64,000 nucleotides of DNA, taken from Paenibacillus sp. HB172176 (GTDB taxonomy: Bacteria; Bacillota; Bacilli; Paenibacillales; Paenibacillaceae). Numbering within the stretch: position 1 is the first letter of the stretch; each line of letters begins with the position of its first letter. A program made the translations under genes and the position numbers. The stretch is from the NCBI RefSeq assembly GCF_011947265.1, contig NZ_JAATHD010000009.1, forward strand, positions 62,001-126,000. Reading direction: 5' to 3'. The notes under the pieces are model-generated. The model was not told the DNA's origin, ran no database searches, and saw only the letters and a program-made list of their open reading frames with translations. Shown here piece by piece: positions 45,645 to 55,765 of the stretch.

Positions 45645-46433
45645 ATGAGCAGTCTATTTCAAAGGGTCTACGAGGAATGGCTCAATGAACATATTATCAA
45701 CGAAATTAATCCGAGACGACGAGAACTTTTGCAAAATGGTCTGGGACATGGGACAGTGGAGTTTCTTCGAACGATTTGGTTCCCCGCGATAGGCAGCCTC
45801 AAAGATTTGTATCCCGAATATGAGGTTCGGGATCTGAACAATCGCATGCGTTATCTGGACCTCGCTTACTTGCCCGGTGATGCGAAAGGCTGTGTGGAAA
45901 TACACGGATACCGTTCACATGCCAGAGATGTCGATGTAAGCCGCTTCAAGGATTTGTGCATGAAGCAAACCTCACTCGTGCTCGATGACTGGTATTTTCT
46001 GCCGATTGCCTACTTGTCGATACGCGATGATCCCGAGGTTTGCAAACAAATTGTGCTTTCTTTCGTAGGGAAATTTCAGTCTCTTATTACTACTTCTTCC
46101 GAGCTTCACTGGTCTGAAGCCGAGACTTTGCGATACTCTCGCAGAATCCTGCGTCCCTTTACGCCTAAGGAGCTGGCTGCGCATTTGCATTTCTCCGATC
46201 AACATACTAGAACGATTCTTAAAAAGCTCGTAAACAAAAGATTACTGGAGGTAGCAAGCGGGAGCCTGAGATACCGTACCTATCAGCTTTTTGAAAGCAC
46301 GCTGGACGACAGGACATATGAGGAGCAAGGGAGCGAACTTCGTAACGAGGAGCGAAGGAGAGAACTTGATAACGAGGAGCGAAGGAGAGAACTTCGTAAC
46401 GAGGAGCGGGAAAGCGTACGGAAGAGGGAGTGA
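45645..46433 (+). CDS. DUF559/Vsr-like nuclease-fold protein with winged helix
   Basis: A 262-residue protein. Residues about 50-140 fit the DUF559/Vsr endonuclease-like pattern: a strand with D72 (RYLDLAYLP), then E85 in VEIHGYRSH with H92, then DVSRFKDLCM and the hydrophobic strand WYFLPIAYLSI. Residues 163-215 form a winged helix (FTPKELAAHLHFSDQHTRTILKKLVNKRL). The tail (231-257) is three copies of a nine-residue repeat, ELRNEERRR. The ExK of PD-(D/E)XK nucleases reads E-I-H here, so catalysis is uncertain. It may be a DNA-binding regulator with a nuclease-derived domain. It stands alone between two near-identical palindromic elements. Confidence 0.65.
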   Translation: MSSLFQRVYEEWLNEHIINEINPRRRELLQNGLGHGTVEFLRTIWFPAIGSLKDLYPEYEVRDLNNRMRYLDLAYLPGDAKGCVEIHGYRSHARDVDVSRFKDLCMKQTSLVLDDWYFLPIAYLSIRDDPEVCKQIVLSFVGKFQSLITTSSELHWSEAETLRYSRRILRPFTPKELAAHLHFSDQHTRTILKKLVNKRLLEVASGSLRYRTYQLFESTLDDRTYEEQGSELRNEERRRELDNEERRRELRNEERESVRKRE

Positions 46434-46469
46434 AGCGAAATAATGGAAAAAGACTAGTTGTTGACTATG

Positions 46470-46655
46470 TTAACGAAGACTGATATCGCTATTCGCTCAG
46501 AAATGGACATTTTACAAATCTAACGAAGATTGGTGTCGCTATTCGGTGCCGATGCATCAAACTCCACACCAAAACAACCGAATAAGACTATCAATCTTCG
46601 TTAGAATCTCGTTTTAGCTAAAATTCACAAAATAACGTTATCACTCTTCGTTAGA
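46470..46655. repeat. Nested palindrome element, right copy (186 bp)
   Basis: The outer arm from 46470 (TTAACGAAGACTGATATCGC) pairs with the arm ending 46655. The inner arm 46519-46546 pairs with 46577-46605, nearly perfectly (TCTAACGAAGATTG against CAATCTTCGTTAGA). It has the same length, spacing and orientation as the left copy. The remaining sequence to 46811 shows nothing I can name. Confidence 0.85.
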
Positions 46656-46811
46656 TTCCAGGGCTCGACCTAAGTTCAACAAATACCATTATCCGGCCTC
46701 GGCCTAGTTACAGCTTTCAACTGCGCAAAATGCCTACAAAACAACCTCCGCCTACAGAAGCTGTTCATCAAGGAGGGCAAGCACACCAGGCGTGTACTCC
46801 GTGAGTTCTCC

Positions 46812-49800
46812 TTACTCGCCAAGTTCTTCGATTACAACCGGCTGCGGCGGAATCGTCGAACGTTCAGCGACGAAGATGCCGCCGATCCTCACCCAATCAT
46901 CGGTCGCGCCCGTCATATGCTCGCCCGTGACGCGCAGGACCAGCGTATGCTCGCCCTCCGATAAGTTCTGGGCCAGCATCGTGTATGTGCCCCTTGCGCT
47001 GCCGCTCAGAGCGATCGCGTCGCAGCCGGACACGAGCTGGGGCGAACCGCCGTCGATTTGCCATTCCACATACCCCGCATCGATCGACTTCAGCCAATAC
47101 AGCCCGACCGAGCTGCCGCGGAAATTAACGACGGCTGTAGCGTTCTCCTCCTTGCTCACGATCATATGGGGATGACGGCCGCCCATGCTGCTTTCGTCCT
47201 GGTCGAAGCCGTTCACAGCCAACTCGTACCCGTCGACGATATCGGCTTTATCAAGAGCGCCTGCGCGAAGCTTCACAGGCAAAGCGTAAGCTTGCGGCGA
47301 AGCGGGAACAGACAGATCCAGCTCCTCCAGCAAGAAATCTTGGATCAGATCGGCATAGACGGCATATCCTGCATCCAGAGGATGCGCATCGTCGAGGAAC
47401 ATCGTCTCCCAGGTCGCTCCGTTCACGCCCGCATCAATGATTTGATACAAGCCGTAACCAACGTTAATGAAGGGAATGCCGTAATATTCGGCGATTTCCT
47501 CATGCCACTGCACCGACTTCATCAGCTCTCCGTTGTCGTAATCCAGTTCCGCTCCGGGCTTGTTCAGCGTATACACCATGACAATGTCGGCATACGGATT
47601 GGCCTCGTAGATTTGGCGAATCACGCCTTCCATGCTGTCCTTGACGATCGCCTCGTTCTGCCCGTAGTCGTTAACGGCGGCTTCAATGAAGACCAGGTCG
47701 GGCTCTCCCGAAAGCAGCTGGCTCTTGGCCCGGTACGCGTTCGGGATCGAGCCGAAACCGCCAATGCTCGCATTAATCTCCGCGATGGCTGCGTTCCCGT
47801 ACTCGTCTTCGAACCACTTCGTCGTTTTGGCGCGCCAGCTGTTCGCCGAATTGGAAGCTCCCGTGCCTGCCGTAATGGAGCCTCCGAGATAACCAATGGT
47901 CAACTCTTCATCATGCTCAAGCTTGTAAACCGTGTTGTCGAGCGCTCTTCTCGGGAGCGGGGAGGGCTCCTCCGTCCCTCCCGCCGTTTCCACAACAATG
48001 TCTACATTCAAGAAAACTGCCGTCGCATATTCGGATGAATCGTGACCGCTCACGGCTAGGCCGACCATAAATTCATAAGGCATCGCCACCGTCCATGTCG
48101 AATGCTGGATCCACTCTTCCCCGTCCTGTCGATAATACGAGGTGAACGTATCTCCCTCGCGGACGAGCTTCAGTTCGGTCGGCGTGCCGATATTCGGAAT
48201 CGATTGATAAGCCGTATTGCCCCCTGCCAAGCTTCGCACAGTCACCTGATGATTGCCGCCAACGATTACGCGCGAGAAGACGTTCGCGGCGTCCCCGGCA
48301 TCCTCGCTGCGCATCATGAGGCCGGCCATTGAGGCGGATACCGGGCCCTGCAAGGAATCCAGCTTCGCGGTAATCGTCACCTTGCCGCCAACTGGCATCT
48401 CCACTCCGCGATACAAGTAGCCAAACTGATCCTCGATCCCCCATACATCCGATCCTGAAGCCTCAATCGTATACGTATCCTCAAGCTCACTATAAGAGAC
48501 GTATGGAGTCTGCAATCCGTATTGCGTCAACGTCCATTCCGCAGGAAGCGGGTCTCCGCCCCGGGATTCGCGAATAACAATGTCATCATAGGAAACCGGC
48601 TGACTGTAGGCGTACAATCCCGCCTTGCCCGAAGCATGAGAGCTGTCGAGCGCAGTGGCGACCACCGTTCCGTCCAGCAATAGAGAAATATTTTCGCCCT
48701 CGAATTGAAGCGCCATATGCCTGTCGCCCGTTATAAAGTCCTCGTCAACAACGCCGGATCGAGCCAGCGTGGTCTGAGCTCCTCCGACCAGCTTCATCAC
48801 TTGGAACCTCTGCGCGGTACCGTCATAGAAGGCGTAATAGAAATTACTGCTGTCGACATAACGCCCGATCAGACCGATCCGCGCCGGATTCGCAGCGCTC
48901 CACTCGGATATTCGAACATTCGCTTCGATCGTGAAATCCGTAAACGTCTCTGCGCGCAGACTGCGCGAGGAGCCGCTAGTCGTCAAGCTGCGATAGACAA
49001 GATCGCCGGCCTCATCCACAACCTGCCAAGAGCCGTTCACAACTTGCCAATCATCAAATTCCGTTGACGAGGTCAGCTTGACCGTCACCTGCTTCGTTGC
49101 GTGAAGGGTTGCTCCTCCCGGCAAGCTCGCAGTCGCGGTCAGCGTCGACTCACCAGCCTGGAGGCCGGTCATCAACCCATCCTCGTCAACCGTTGCGATT
49201 CCGGACGGTGACAGCTCAAAGCTAATGTCAGCGTTCGATAGGTCCGCATTCGCGCCTAAATCGGTCACGCCGTACACATTCATACTCACTGTCGAATCGA
49301 CATAGATCGTATCAGGTCCGTTCAAGCCAATAGCATCCAGTTCATCGTCCACCAGAATATGAACGGACGCAGATTGGGCAACCCCGTCCTTCGTGACGGT
49401 TATCGTAATTTCCGCGATGCCTTGGCCGTTCGCGACAACAATGCCGTCTTGCGTGACGGATGCGATTTCCGGCGCATCGGATATGAACGATATAGAAGCA
49501 TTCGTCAAATCCGCGACAAAGCCGGTTTCGGTTCGCGCCGTCAGGTTAATCGTCCGCGACTGTCCGACCAGCAGTGAAGCGAAGGAGCGATTGACCGTAT
49601 CTCCCTCGAAGCGCGGCATAACGCTGCGGATCGCCTCTTCAGAATCGGCGAACGGATAGTCCGCTCTGAGGCCGATATCCTCTATATTCAGATCATGGAA
49701 GCCAAGACGGTATGCCGGCGAATCGTACCGCAGACGATAATCTCTCTGCTCCGCGTCCATGAACCCCGGGTCTTCGCGCAGCGAGTGTTGATCGAATTGC

Positions 49801-51968
49801 CCATTATAAAGCTGCAGCCAATCCTCGTAGTTGTCCACAGGAACGCTTCCGCCGAAGGTATACTGATCTGCAGAGCTGTGGAACAAGTTGTAGTCCGAGC
49901 TTGCCAGCTTATCCGGACGCCAGTAATCCATATGATAGATGCCGCCGGACAGCTCGTAATACAGGTTGTGCTCCAGCGTAATGTCCCCGGCCTTCAGACC
50001 GCCGGTTTCCGTCGAGCCGATTGCGGCGCGATAATCGTTGTTGCTCGCCATGATATTATTATCCACCTTGATGCCGAGTCCCTTCAGCATTAAGGCATTG
50101 TACAGGATGCCGCCCGGCTCCTGCTGCAAATTCTCGATAATATTGTCTTCGATGGTTACATTATCCGATGAATCGTCCAGATAGAAACCAAAGCCGAAGG
50201 ACGACGTGCCGTTGACCGACGTCGCCGGAATCGTATTGTCATGCAAGTAATTATTGCGCAGCACATTCCCGAACGGAACGCCGTATGTAGCGATCGGTCC
50301 GGCATCCTGGGAATCGTTCACCGCATCGTATACTTCGTTGAACTCGACGATATTGTCCCGCGTCCGCTGATAATCGCGGAAGTTCTCTTCCGTTATGCTT
50401 ACGCCGCCGATCGTCGTGCCGATGATGCCGCGATTGGCGTCGAACAGATGAATCGCATGCCGCTTTATATCATGAACCAGGTTGTACGCAATATGATTGC
50501 CCTCGCTGTAGTAATACCGAATGCCGCCCGCATTGCCATAGAACAAGCCCGTTGTATGCACATGGTTGTTGATCGAGTCATTCTGACTGCTGGTCGCGAA
50601 GGTTACCTTGCCGATACCTTCAACGCTAATGCCGTTGTAGCCGATATTATAGATATCATTGCCTTCGATAAGGTTGCGATGAGCTTCGCCGTACAGCTGT
50701 ACGCCATGCTCCCCGATGTTATAGATGCGATTGTTCCGAATGACAACATCCTCGACATTCGTCCCCTTGATGCCGCTTCCAAGACGATCCGAATTCCGAA
50801 TCGTCAATTGTTCCAGCTTAATGTTGCGAATCATCTCCTCGCTATCGTCGCCTTCGAGCTCCACAATATTGCCTTCGCGGGGAATGGTCACGCCGCCTTC
50901 CAGCGCATTCGGATCGTATGGATAGTAATACAGCATTCCTGCCGCCTGATCGATATAGAATTCGCCCGGAGCGTCAAGAAGCTCCAGCGCGTTCTGTACG
51001 TAATAGCGCGAGCCTGCTCCTATATCATAAACGGCATTGCTCTCCAGGCTCACGACATGCTGATCCGTGTCTATCGACTCGACGCCAATAATGGCCGACG
51101 ACCAGTTCCAGAAGCCGCCGGACCCGCCCGGCCAGAGCAGTACTTGCAATTGCTGGGGATGAAGCACTTGCGGAATATCTCCCGGCGCATAACCGAACTC
51201 GCTCTTCGGCGTTGCCGCAATAAACGCCGATACCCGATTGTATTGATCCTTGCCGTCAGCCAGATTGGGATAACGGGCGACAACCGCTCTCTTCTCCCCT
51301 TCATACAACGCTTCAACGTCAATGCCCGTTCCAATATTCGCCGCGTACACATGGTCATCATAGAGCGACCAGCCTTCCACCGGGCGGCTTCCATCGAGCG
51401 TTGCCGTCTCTCCCGGGAAGCTGCGGTAAGTAATCGTATAACCGTCGCGTCCCGAATCAGCCGCCGTCAACCGGAGAGGATCATCCAGCTCATAGACGCC
51501 TTCACGCAAATAAACAACCACATCCTGCGTCATGCCTGAAGAGATATACGCTCGAACCGCATCGCGCGCCGCTTCCGGCGTGAGGAACGGCGACCCGATC
51601 GTCCCCGAATTCGCGTCATCTCCATCAAGTGAAACATAGAAGCTCTTCACACTAGGATCAGGGTCAGTCTCTCCGCTGCCCGAGCCGTTTCCATGTCCCT
51701 GACCGTTTCCATGTCCCGAGCCGCTTCCGTGGCCCTGGCCGCTTCCGTGACCTTGACCACTCCCATGTCCCGAGCCGCCCCCGTGCCCAGGGCCGTTTCC
51801 GTGTCCCGAACCATTGCCATGCCCCTGACCGTTCCCATATCCCGAGCCGGTTCCGTAGCCCGCGCTCGCTCCCGCCGCCGGCGACAGCACCGCCAATACG
51901 AGTAATAAAGCCGCCGCGAACATCCATATTCGCACGCTGTTCATCCTCGCTTGCTTGCTTTCCCTCAT
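46812..51968 (-). CDS. Giant secreted beta-helix / Big2 / SGNH hydrolase fusion
   Basis: About 1718 residues from the ATG at 51968 (GAGAGG nine bases upstream). A signal peptide is followed by a Gly-His-Asn-rich linker (about residues 38-98, GHGNGS-type repeats) and a large parallel beta-helix (about 103-650, DGDDANSGTIGSPFLTPEAA, then many NxI coils), as in GH141-like and pectate-lyase-like proteins. Two Big2 domains, two lectin-like sandwich domains (about 840-1330) and an SGNH/GDSL esterase domain follow, with S in GGSITAG (about 1363) and D-H in DDAHP (about 1527). A C-terminal jelly-roll ends the protein. It probably binds and deacetylates or cleaves a decorated polysaccharide outside the cell. 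It follows a complete Lpl transporter operon. Confidence 0.88.
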   Translation of the reverse strand: MRESKQARMNSVRIWMFAAALLLVLAVLSPAAGASAGYGTGSGYGNGQGHGNGSGHGNGPGHGGGSGHGSGQGHGSGQGHGSGSGHGNGQGHGNGSGSGETDPDPSVKSFYVSLDGDDANSGTIGSPFLTPEAARDAVRAYISSGMTQDVVVYLREGVYELDDPLRLTAADSGRDGYTITYRSFPGETATLDGSRPVEGWSLYDDHVYAANIGTGIDVEALYEGEKRAVVARYPNLADGKDQYNRVSAFIAATPKSEFGYAPGDIPQVLHPQQLQVLLWPGGSGGFWNWSSAIIGVESIDTDQHVVSLESNAVYDIGAGSRYYVQNALELLDAPGEFYIDQAAGMLYYYPYDPNALEGGVTIPREGNIVELEGDDSEEMIRNIKLEQLTIRNSDRLGSGIKGTNVEDVVIRNNRIYNIGEHGVQLYGEAHRNLIEGNDIYNIGYNGISVEGIGKVTFATSSQNDSINNHVHTTGLFYGNAGGIRYYYSEGNHIAYNLVHDIKRHAIHLFDANRGIIGTTIGGVSITEENFRDYQRTRDNIVEFNEVYDAVNDSQDAGPIATYGVPFGNVLRNNYLHDNTIPATSVNGTSSFGFGFYLDDSSDNVTIEDNIIENLQQEPGGILYNALMLKGLGIKVDNNIMASNNDYRAAIGSTETGGLKAGDITLEHNLYYELSGGIYHMDYWRPDKLASSDYNLFHSSADQYTFGGSVPVDNYEDWLQLYNGQFDQHSLREDPGFMDAEQRDYRLRYDSPAYRLGFHDLNIEDIGLRADYPFADSEEAIRSVMPRFEGDTVNRSFASLLVGQSRTINLTARTETGFVADLTNASISFISDAPEIASVTQDGIVVANGQGIAEITITVTKDGVAQSASVHILVDDELDAIGLNGPDTIYVDSTVSMNVYGVTDLGANADLSNADISFELSPSGIATVDEDGLMTGLQAGESTLTATASLPGGATLHATKQVTVKLTSSTEFDDWQVVNGSWQVVDEAGDLVYRSLTTSGSSRSLRAETFTDFTIEANVRISEWSAANPARIGLIGRYVDSSNFYYAFYDGTAQRFQVMKLVGGAQTTLARSGVVDEDFITGDRHMALQFEGENISLLLDGTVVATALDSSHASGKAGLYAYSQPVSYDDIVIRESRGGDPLPAEWTLTQYGLQTPYVSYSELEDTYTIEASGSDVWGIEDQFGYLYRGVEMPVGGKVTITAKLDSLQGPVSASMAGLMMRSEDAGDAANVFSRVIVGGNHQVTVRSLAGGNTAYQSIPNIGTPTELKLVREGDTFTSYYRQDGEEWIQHSTWTVAMPYEFMVGLAVSGHDSSEYATAVFLNVDIVVETAGGTEEPSPLPRRALDNTVYKLEHDEELTIGYLGGSITAGTGASNSANSWRAKTTKWFEDEYGNAAIAEINASIGGFGSIPNAYRAKSQLLSGEPDLVFIEAAVNDYGQNEAIVKDSMEGVIRQIYEANPYADIVMVYTLNKPGAELDYDNGELMKSVQWHEEIAEYYGIPFINVGYGLYQIIDAGVNGATWETMFLDDAHPLDAGYAVYADLIQDFLLEELDLSVPASPQAYALPVKLRAGALDKADIVDGYELAVNGFDQDESSMGGRHPHMIVSKEENATAVVNFRGSSVGLYWLKSIDAGYVEWQIDGGSPQLVSGCDAIALSGSARGTYTMLAQNLSEGEHTLVLRVTGEHMTGATDDWVRIGGIFVAERSTIPPQPVVIEELGE

Positions 51969-52108
51969 TATATCCATCCTCTCATTTTGTAATAGAATCG
52001 TCTTACCGGGAAGCCGGTTCAACAAGTGAAACGGCTCCCGGACGAAAAATATCTTCTTAGGGCATGTCTTAAAATCTGCTGCCCTCGGAGTATTCAGACA
52101 CTCCCTGC

Positions 52109-53683
52109 CTATTGCAAGGTCTTGTAAATCTCGTTCGCTTCCTTCGTCAACACCTCGCCCCCGACTCGCTTCCATTGCTCTACGAACGCGTCGAACCCTG
52201 CGTCCAAATCAACCTCGCCCGTAATAAACTTGATGAAATACTGCTTCTCCAGATTAACCAGGTCCGGGTAGCTACCTGCGGACGGCAAATTAAATTTCAC
52301 CAGATTGAACAGCAGCGGCACGCCTTCGCTAATATCCGCTCTCCACTCTATATCCGCCTTTTGCAGGCGCATCGCCTCGAATTTCTCGGATTTGCCCGGC
52401 AGCAATCCGTAGTAGGCCCCGATTCCCAAATTTTTCAGAGAGTCCGCAACCTCAGGCTTCCTCGTGATGATGCCGTCCACCATATCGTAGTGAACGCCTT
52501 CCTCGCCGAACATAAGGAACTTCATCGTATCGATATCCGAATACATCGCATTCAAAATCTCATAAATTTTTTCCTTCTTGCCCGGCGTCTTGTCTACATC
52601 GATGCCCATGCCGAGATAATTGCCCGTAATTCCCCATGCGGGAGCGCTTCCGACATAGCCTTCGGCGGCAACCGCATTTCCGGCTGCACGCGGAAAATAA
52701 TTGCTTTTCGTCACCTGGTCTTCCTTTTGCGTGGACGGTTTATGATAGGTCCATGATTCCGTTGACACGCCTGTCAGGCCATTGAGGAACTCTTGCTTCT
52801 TCCCGTCTGATGTAATAAATTCCGGGTCGATGACGCCGTCTTTGAACCACTTGCTCAGCACCTTCAGAGCCGCTCTGGCATTCTCGGTGGTCAATCCGTA
52901 CTGCAGCTCGCCCGAAGCATTCAACCCCCAATATGTCGGAGCGATATCGAACGCGCCGAATACGCTTTGAAAGCTGTCCGCTATGCTGGTCGCTCCTTTG
53001 CCCGTAATGCCGTACGTGTCCTTCTTGCCGTTGCCGTCGGGATCGTTATTGCGGAATTTGTACATAACATCTTCGAACTCCGCGAACGTCTTCGGAGGCT
53101 CGCTGTAGCCGATGGCCTTCAACCAGTTTTCGTTAAAATAAGGAAGCAGCGGGTAGGCGCCGTCCAGATTCGTAATCGGAATGCCATAGTTTTTCCCGTT
53201 AATAAGCCCGTCGTTCCAGGCGCTCGGATTTTTCTCGTCTACATAGGCGCCAAGCTCCGGCATGCTCGCTTTAATTTCCTCGTCGACCGGCAATTCCAGC
53301 AGCAGATCCTGCTTGGAATACGTGTCTACATCGCTGACGCCCCAAAGCAGCCAGACATCCGGCACTTCCCCGGAGGCGAGGAAAACATTCAATTGATCCT
53401 TCCAGTTCGTTCTGTCGATTCGAATGTTTTTGAGCTTGACGTTGAATTTCTCTTCCACGTACTTCTGCCCGATACTGCCGTCCTCAAGCGGAAAATCGAA
53501 GCTTAGCCAGGAAATTTCCATCGGCTCCCGGGACGCCTGATTGGTTGTCGATGAAGAGCTTGCGGATGGCTGCCCTCCCCCTGCGGATGATGTTGGACCA
53601 GCGTTGCTGCCATTGCTGCCCGAGCAGCCAATCATAACCGCGAACATCATCATGGCGATTACGATTGTAGTGAAAATCTTCAT
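52109..53683 (-). CDS. LplA-type sugar-binding lipoprotein
   Basis: A 524-residue solute-binding lipoprotein. The ATG at 53683 has a perfect GGAGGT; the upstream in-frame extension is dropped. The lipobox ends MIGC (about residue 17), followed by a Ser/Gly/Asn-rich linker. The body has LplA motifs (NNDPDGNGKKDTYGITGKG, LMFGEEGVHYDMVDG). It follows the LplB and LplC genes at 53795-55659 and precedes the giant beta-helix/SGNH gene, so it probably binds fragments released by that enzyme. Confidence 0.93.
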   Translation of the reverse strand: MKIFTTIVIAMMMFAVMIGCSGSNGSNAGPTSSAGGGQPSASSSSTTNQASREPMEISWLSFDFPLEDGSIGQKYVEEKFNVKLKNIRIDRTNWKDQLNVFLASGEVPDVWLLWGVSDVDTYSKQDLLLELPVDEEIKASMPELGAYVDEKNPSAWNDGLINGKNYGIPITNLDGAYPLLPYFNENWLKAIGYSEPPKTFAEFEDVMYKFRNNDPDGNGKKDTYGITGKGATSIADSFQSVFGAFDIAPTYWGLNASGELQYGLTTENARAALKVLSKWFKDGVIDPEFITSDGKKQEFLNGLTGVSTESWTYHKPSTQKEDQVTKSNYFPRAAGNAVAAEGYVGSAPAWGITGNYLGMGIDVDKTPGKKEKIYEILNAMYSDIDTMKFLMFGEEGVHYDMVDGIITRKPEVADSLKNLGIGAYYGLLPGKSEKFEAMRLQKADIEWRADISEGVPLLFNLVKFNLPSAGSYPDLVNLEKQYFIKFITGEVDLDAGFDAFVEQWKRVGGEVLTKEANEIYKTLQ

Positions 53684-53794
53684 GAAATGACCTCCTTTGT
53701 TTGAATGACGATACCATGCATATATTGAAGCGAGCGTCTCCCAGGGTTTGTCAGACATTCCACGGGTAGACACCGCTCAATAACAAGCTCATGC

Positions 53795-54688
53795 TTACCC
53801 CTTAAGCGATCCAACCATAATGCCTTTGACAAAATGCTTTTGGATAAAAGGATAAACGAGTAAGATCGGCACCGTTACAATCATCAGCACGGCTGCCTTG
53901 ATCGATTCCGGCACCGCTTGATCGGCGCTGCCGCCCTCTTGCAGCATTAGCTGCTGCAGATCATAATCCATATTTTCGACAATCAGCCTTCGCAAGTAAA
54001 TTTGCAGCACGACCTTGCTTTGGTCTTGAATATAGATCAGCGCATTGAACCATTCGTTCCATAGATGGACCGCGACCCATATCGAGATCGTCGCCAGAAT
54101 CGGCTTCGACAACGGAAGGATCAACTGAATCAAGATGCGGATATCGTGAGCGCCATCGATCTTCGCCGCTTCCTCCAGCTCATCCGGCAAGCTCATGAAG
54201 AAGTTTCGCATAATAATCATATAGAAGGTGTTGTACAGACCCGGGATGATCAATGCCAGCCGCGTGTCGTACAGCCCGATATCCTTCATAAGAAGGAACG
54301 TCGGAATAAGTCCTCCGCTGAAAAACATCGTTAGAACAATCGCCATCGTAATGAAACCGCGATGCGGAAGCGTTTTCTTGGAAAGCGCATAAGCGCCGAC
54401 CGACATCGCCAATACAGACAAAAACGTACCGACGACTGTACGAAATATCGTGTTCTCAAAGCCTGTCCAGATGCCTTCCAGCTTCACGGCTTTCTCATAC
54501 GCAGCCAGTGTAAATTCCTTCGGGTAGAGATGAATGCCCGGACGAATAGCCTCGGAAGCCGAGCTGAAGGATATCGACAGCACATGGATAAACGGATATA
54601 AAGTGGTGATGCAGAGCAAGGAAATCACGACAATAATAAAGTACTGAAACGCAACTTCTCCCCGGCTCATTCCGAAAAATGGATTCAT
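53795..54688 (-). CDS. LplC-type carbohydrate ABC permease
   Basis: A 297-residue permease. The ATG at 54688 has GGAGGG upstream and overlaps the LplB stop by four bases (ATGA), which decides the start against a longer open frame. Motifs are VLSISFSSASEAIRPGIHLYP near the N-terminus, the EAA loop PDELEEAAKIDGAHDIRILIQLILPLSKPIL and the ending FVKGIMVGSLKG. It forms the pore with LplB. Confidence 0.93.
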   Translation of the reverse strand: MNPFFGMSRGEVAFQYFIIVVISLLCITTLYPFIHVLSISFSSASEAIRPGIHLYPKEFTLAAYEKAVKLEGIWTGFENTIFRTVVGTFLSVLAMSVGAYALSKKTLPHRGFITMAIVLTMFFSGGLIPTFLLMKDIGLYDTRLALIIPGLYNTFYMIIMRNFFMSLPDELEEAAKIDGAHDIRILIQLILPLSKPILATISIWVAVHLWNEWFNALIYIQDQSKVVLQIYLRRLIVENMDYDLQQLMLQEGGSADQAVPESIKAAVLMIVTVPILLVYPFIQKHFVKGIMVGSLKG

Positions 54689-55659
54689 AGAATTCCCTCC
54701 TGCCCCATCTTCTTCACGATATAGTTCGTGAGCATGACCATCGAGAAGGCGATAATATTTTTGAACAGGCCTACGGCCGTGGTGAAGCTGTACTGCAGTT
54801 GCATCAGACCGACGCGATATACGTACGTGTCCAGCGTATCCGCCACGCTGTATACGGCGGGGTTGTAGAGATTGAATATTTGATCGAAGCCCGCGCTTAG
54901 AATGCTGCCCGTCTTGAATATAAACAGAATCGCGATAACATACGTGATGCTCGGAAGCGTAATATGAATCGTCTGCTTCCATCGGTTCGCGCCATCCATT
55001 TTCGCCGCCTCATATAAATGCTGATCCACGCTTGCAAGCGCTGCCAAATAGATGATCGTTCCCCAGCCGATTTCCTTCCAAATCGCCGATATAACCAGCG
55101 TAAACCGGAAATAACGCGGATCTCCAAGGAAGTAGATTGGCTCGATGCCGAACCAGCCGAGTACGAGATTGACCGCCCCTGTCGTCGGCGACAGGATCGT
55201 CATAAGCAGGCCCCCAAGCACGACCCAGGATAAAAAATGAGGCAAATACGAGATGGTCTGACTAATTCGTTTGAACATCTCCAGCCTTAATTCGTTAAGA
55301 AGCAAGGCAAGCACAATCGGAGCCGGAAACCCGAATATAATGTGATACAAGCTAATGACAACCGTATTCTTCAAAATATTGTAGAAATCCGGCGACAGCG
55401 TGAACATATATTCAAAGTGCTTCCATCCGACCCAGGAGCTTCCCCATATGCCCTGGCGCAGCATGTAATCTTTAAATGCAATCTGGACGCCGTACAGCGG
55501 TCCATATTCAAAGATGACATAATAAGCAACCAAGGGTACCAGCATAAGGTAAAAATATTTGTGCTTCTTATATCGTATCCATCGCTCCGTCCAAGCCGTT
55601 CGCTTCTGCGGAGCCGACCCCAGCTCGCGGGCATGCCCGCTTGACAACTCTCGGTTCAA
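54685..55659 (-). CDS. LplB-type carbohydrate ABC permease
   Basis: A 324-residue permease with the LplB opening YFYLMLVPLVAYYVIFEYGPLYGVQIAFKDY, six helices and the EAA loop DQHLYEAAKMDGANRWKQTIHITLPSI. The start appears to be TTG at 55659 with GGGGGGAT upstream; no better ATG fits. It is the first transporter gene after the membrane AraC-type regulator. Confidence 0.92.
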   Translation of the reverse strand: MNRELSSGHARELGSAPQKRTAWTERWIRYKKHKYFYLMLVPLVAYYVIFEYGPLYGVQIAFKDYMLRQGIWGSSWVGWKHFEYMFTLSPDFYNILKNTVVISLYHIIFGFPAPIVLALLLNELRLEMFKRISQTISYLPHFLSWVVLGGLLMTILSPTTGAVNLVLGWFGIEPIYFLGDPRYFRFTLVISAIWKEIGWGTIIYLAALASVDQHLYEAAKMDGANRWKQTIHITLPSITYVIAILFIFKTGSILSAGFDQIFNLYNPAVYSVADTLDTYVYRVGLMQLQYSFTTAVGLFKNIIAFSMVMLTNYIVKKMGQEGIL

Positions 55660-55765
55660 TCGAAATCCCCCCAGTCCTATGATGATGTGTGTAAGGACAC
55701 ACTACCACCAACCCGGGGGGATCGCTATTTCACAATCTGAAAGCCTTGTATAAAATATGAAAGCG

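Noticed and set aside
50241-51539. 432-codon plus-strand frame
   Set aside because: It lies wholly antisense to the beta-helix domain of the giant secreted protein and lacks domain signals.
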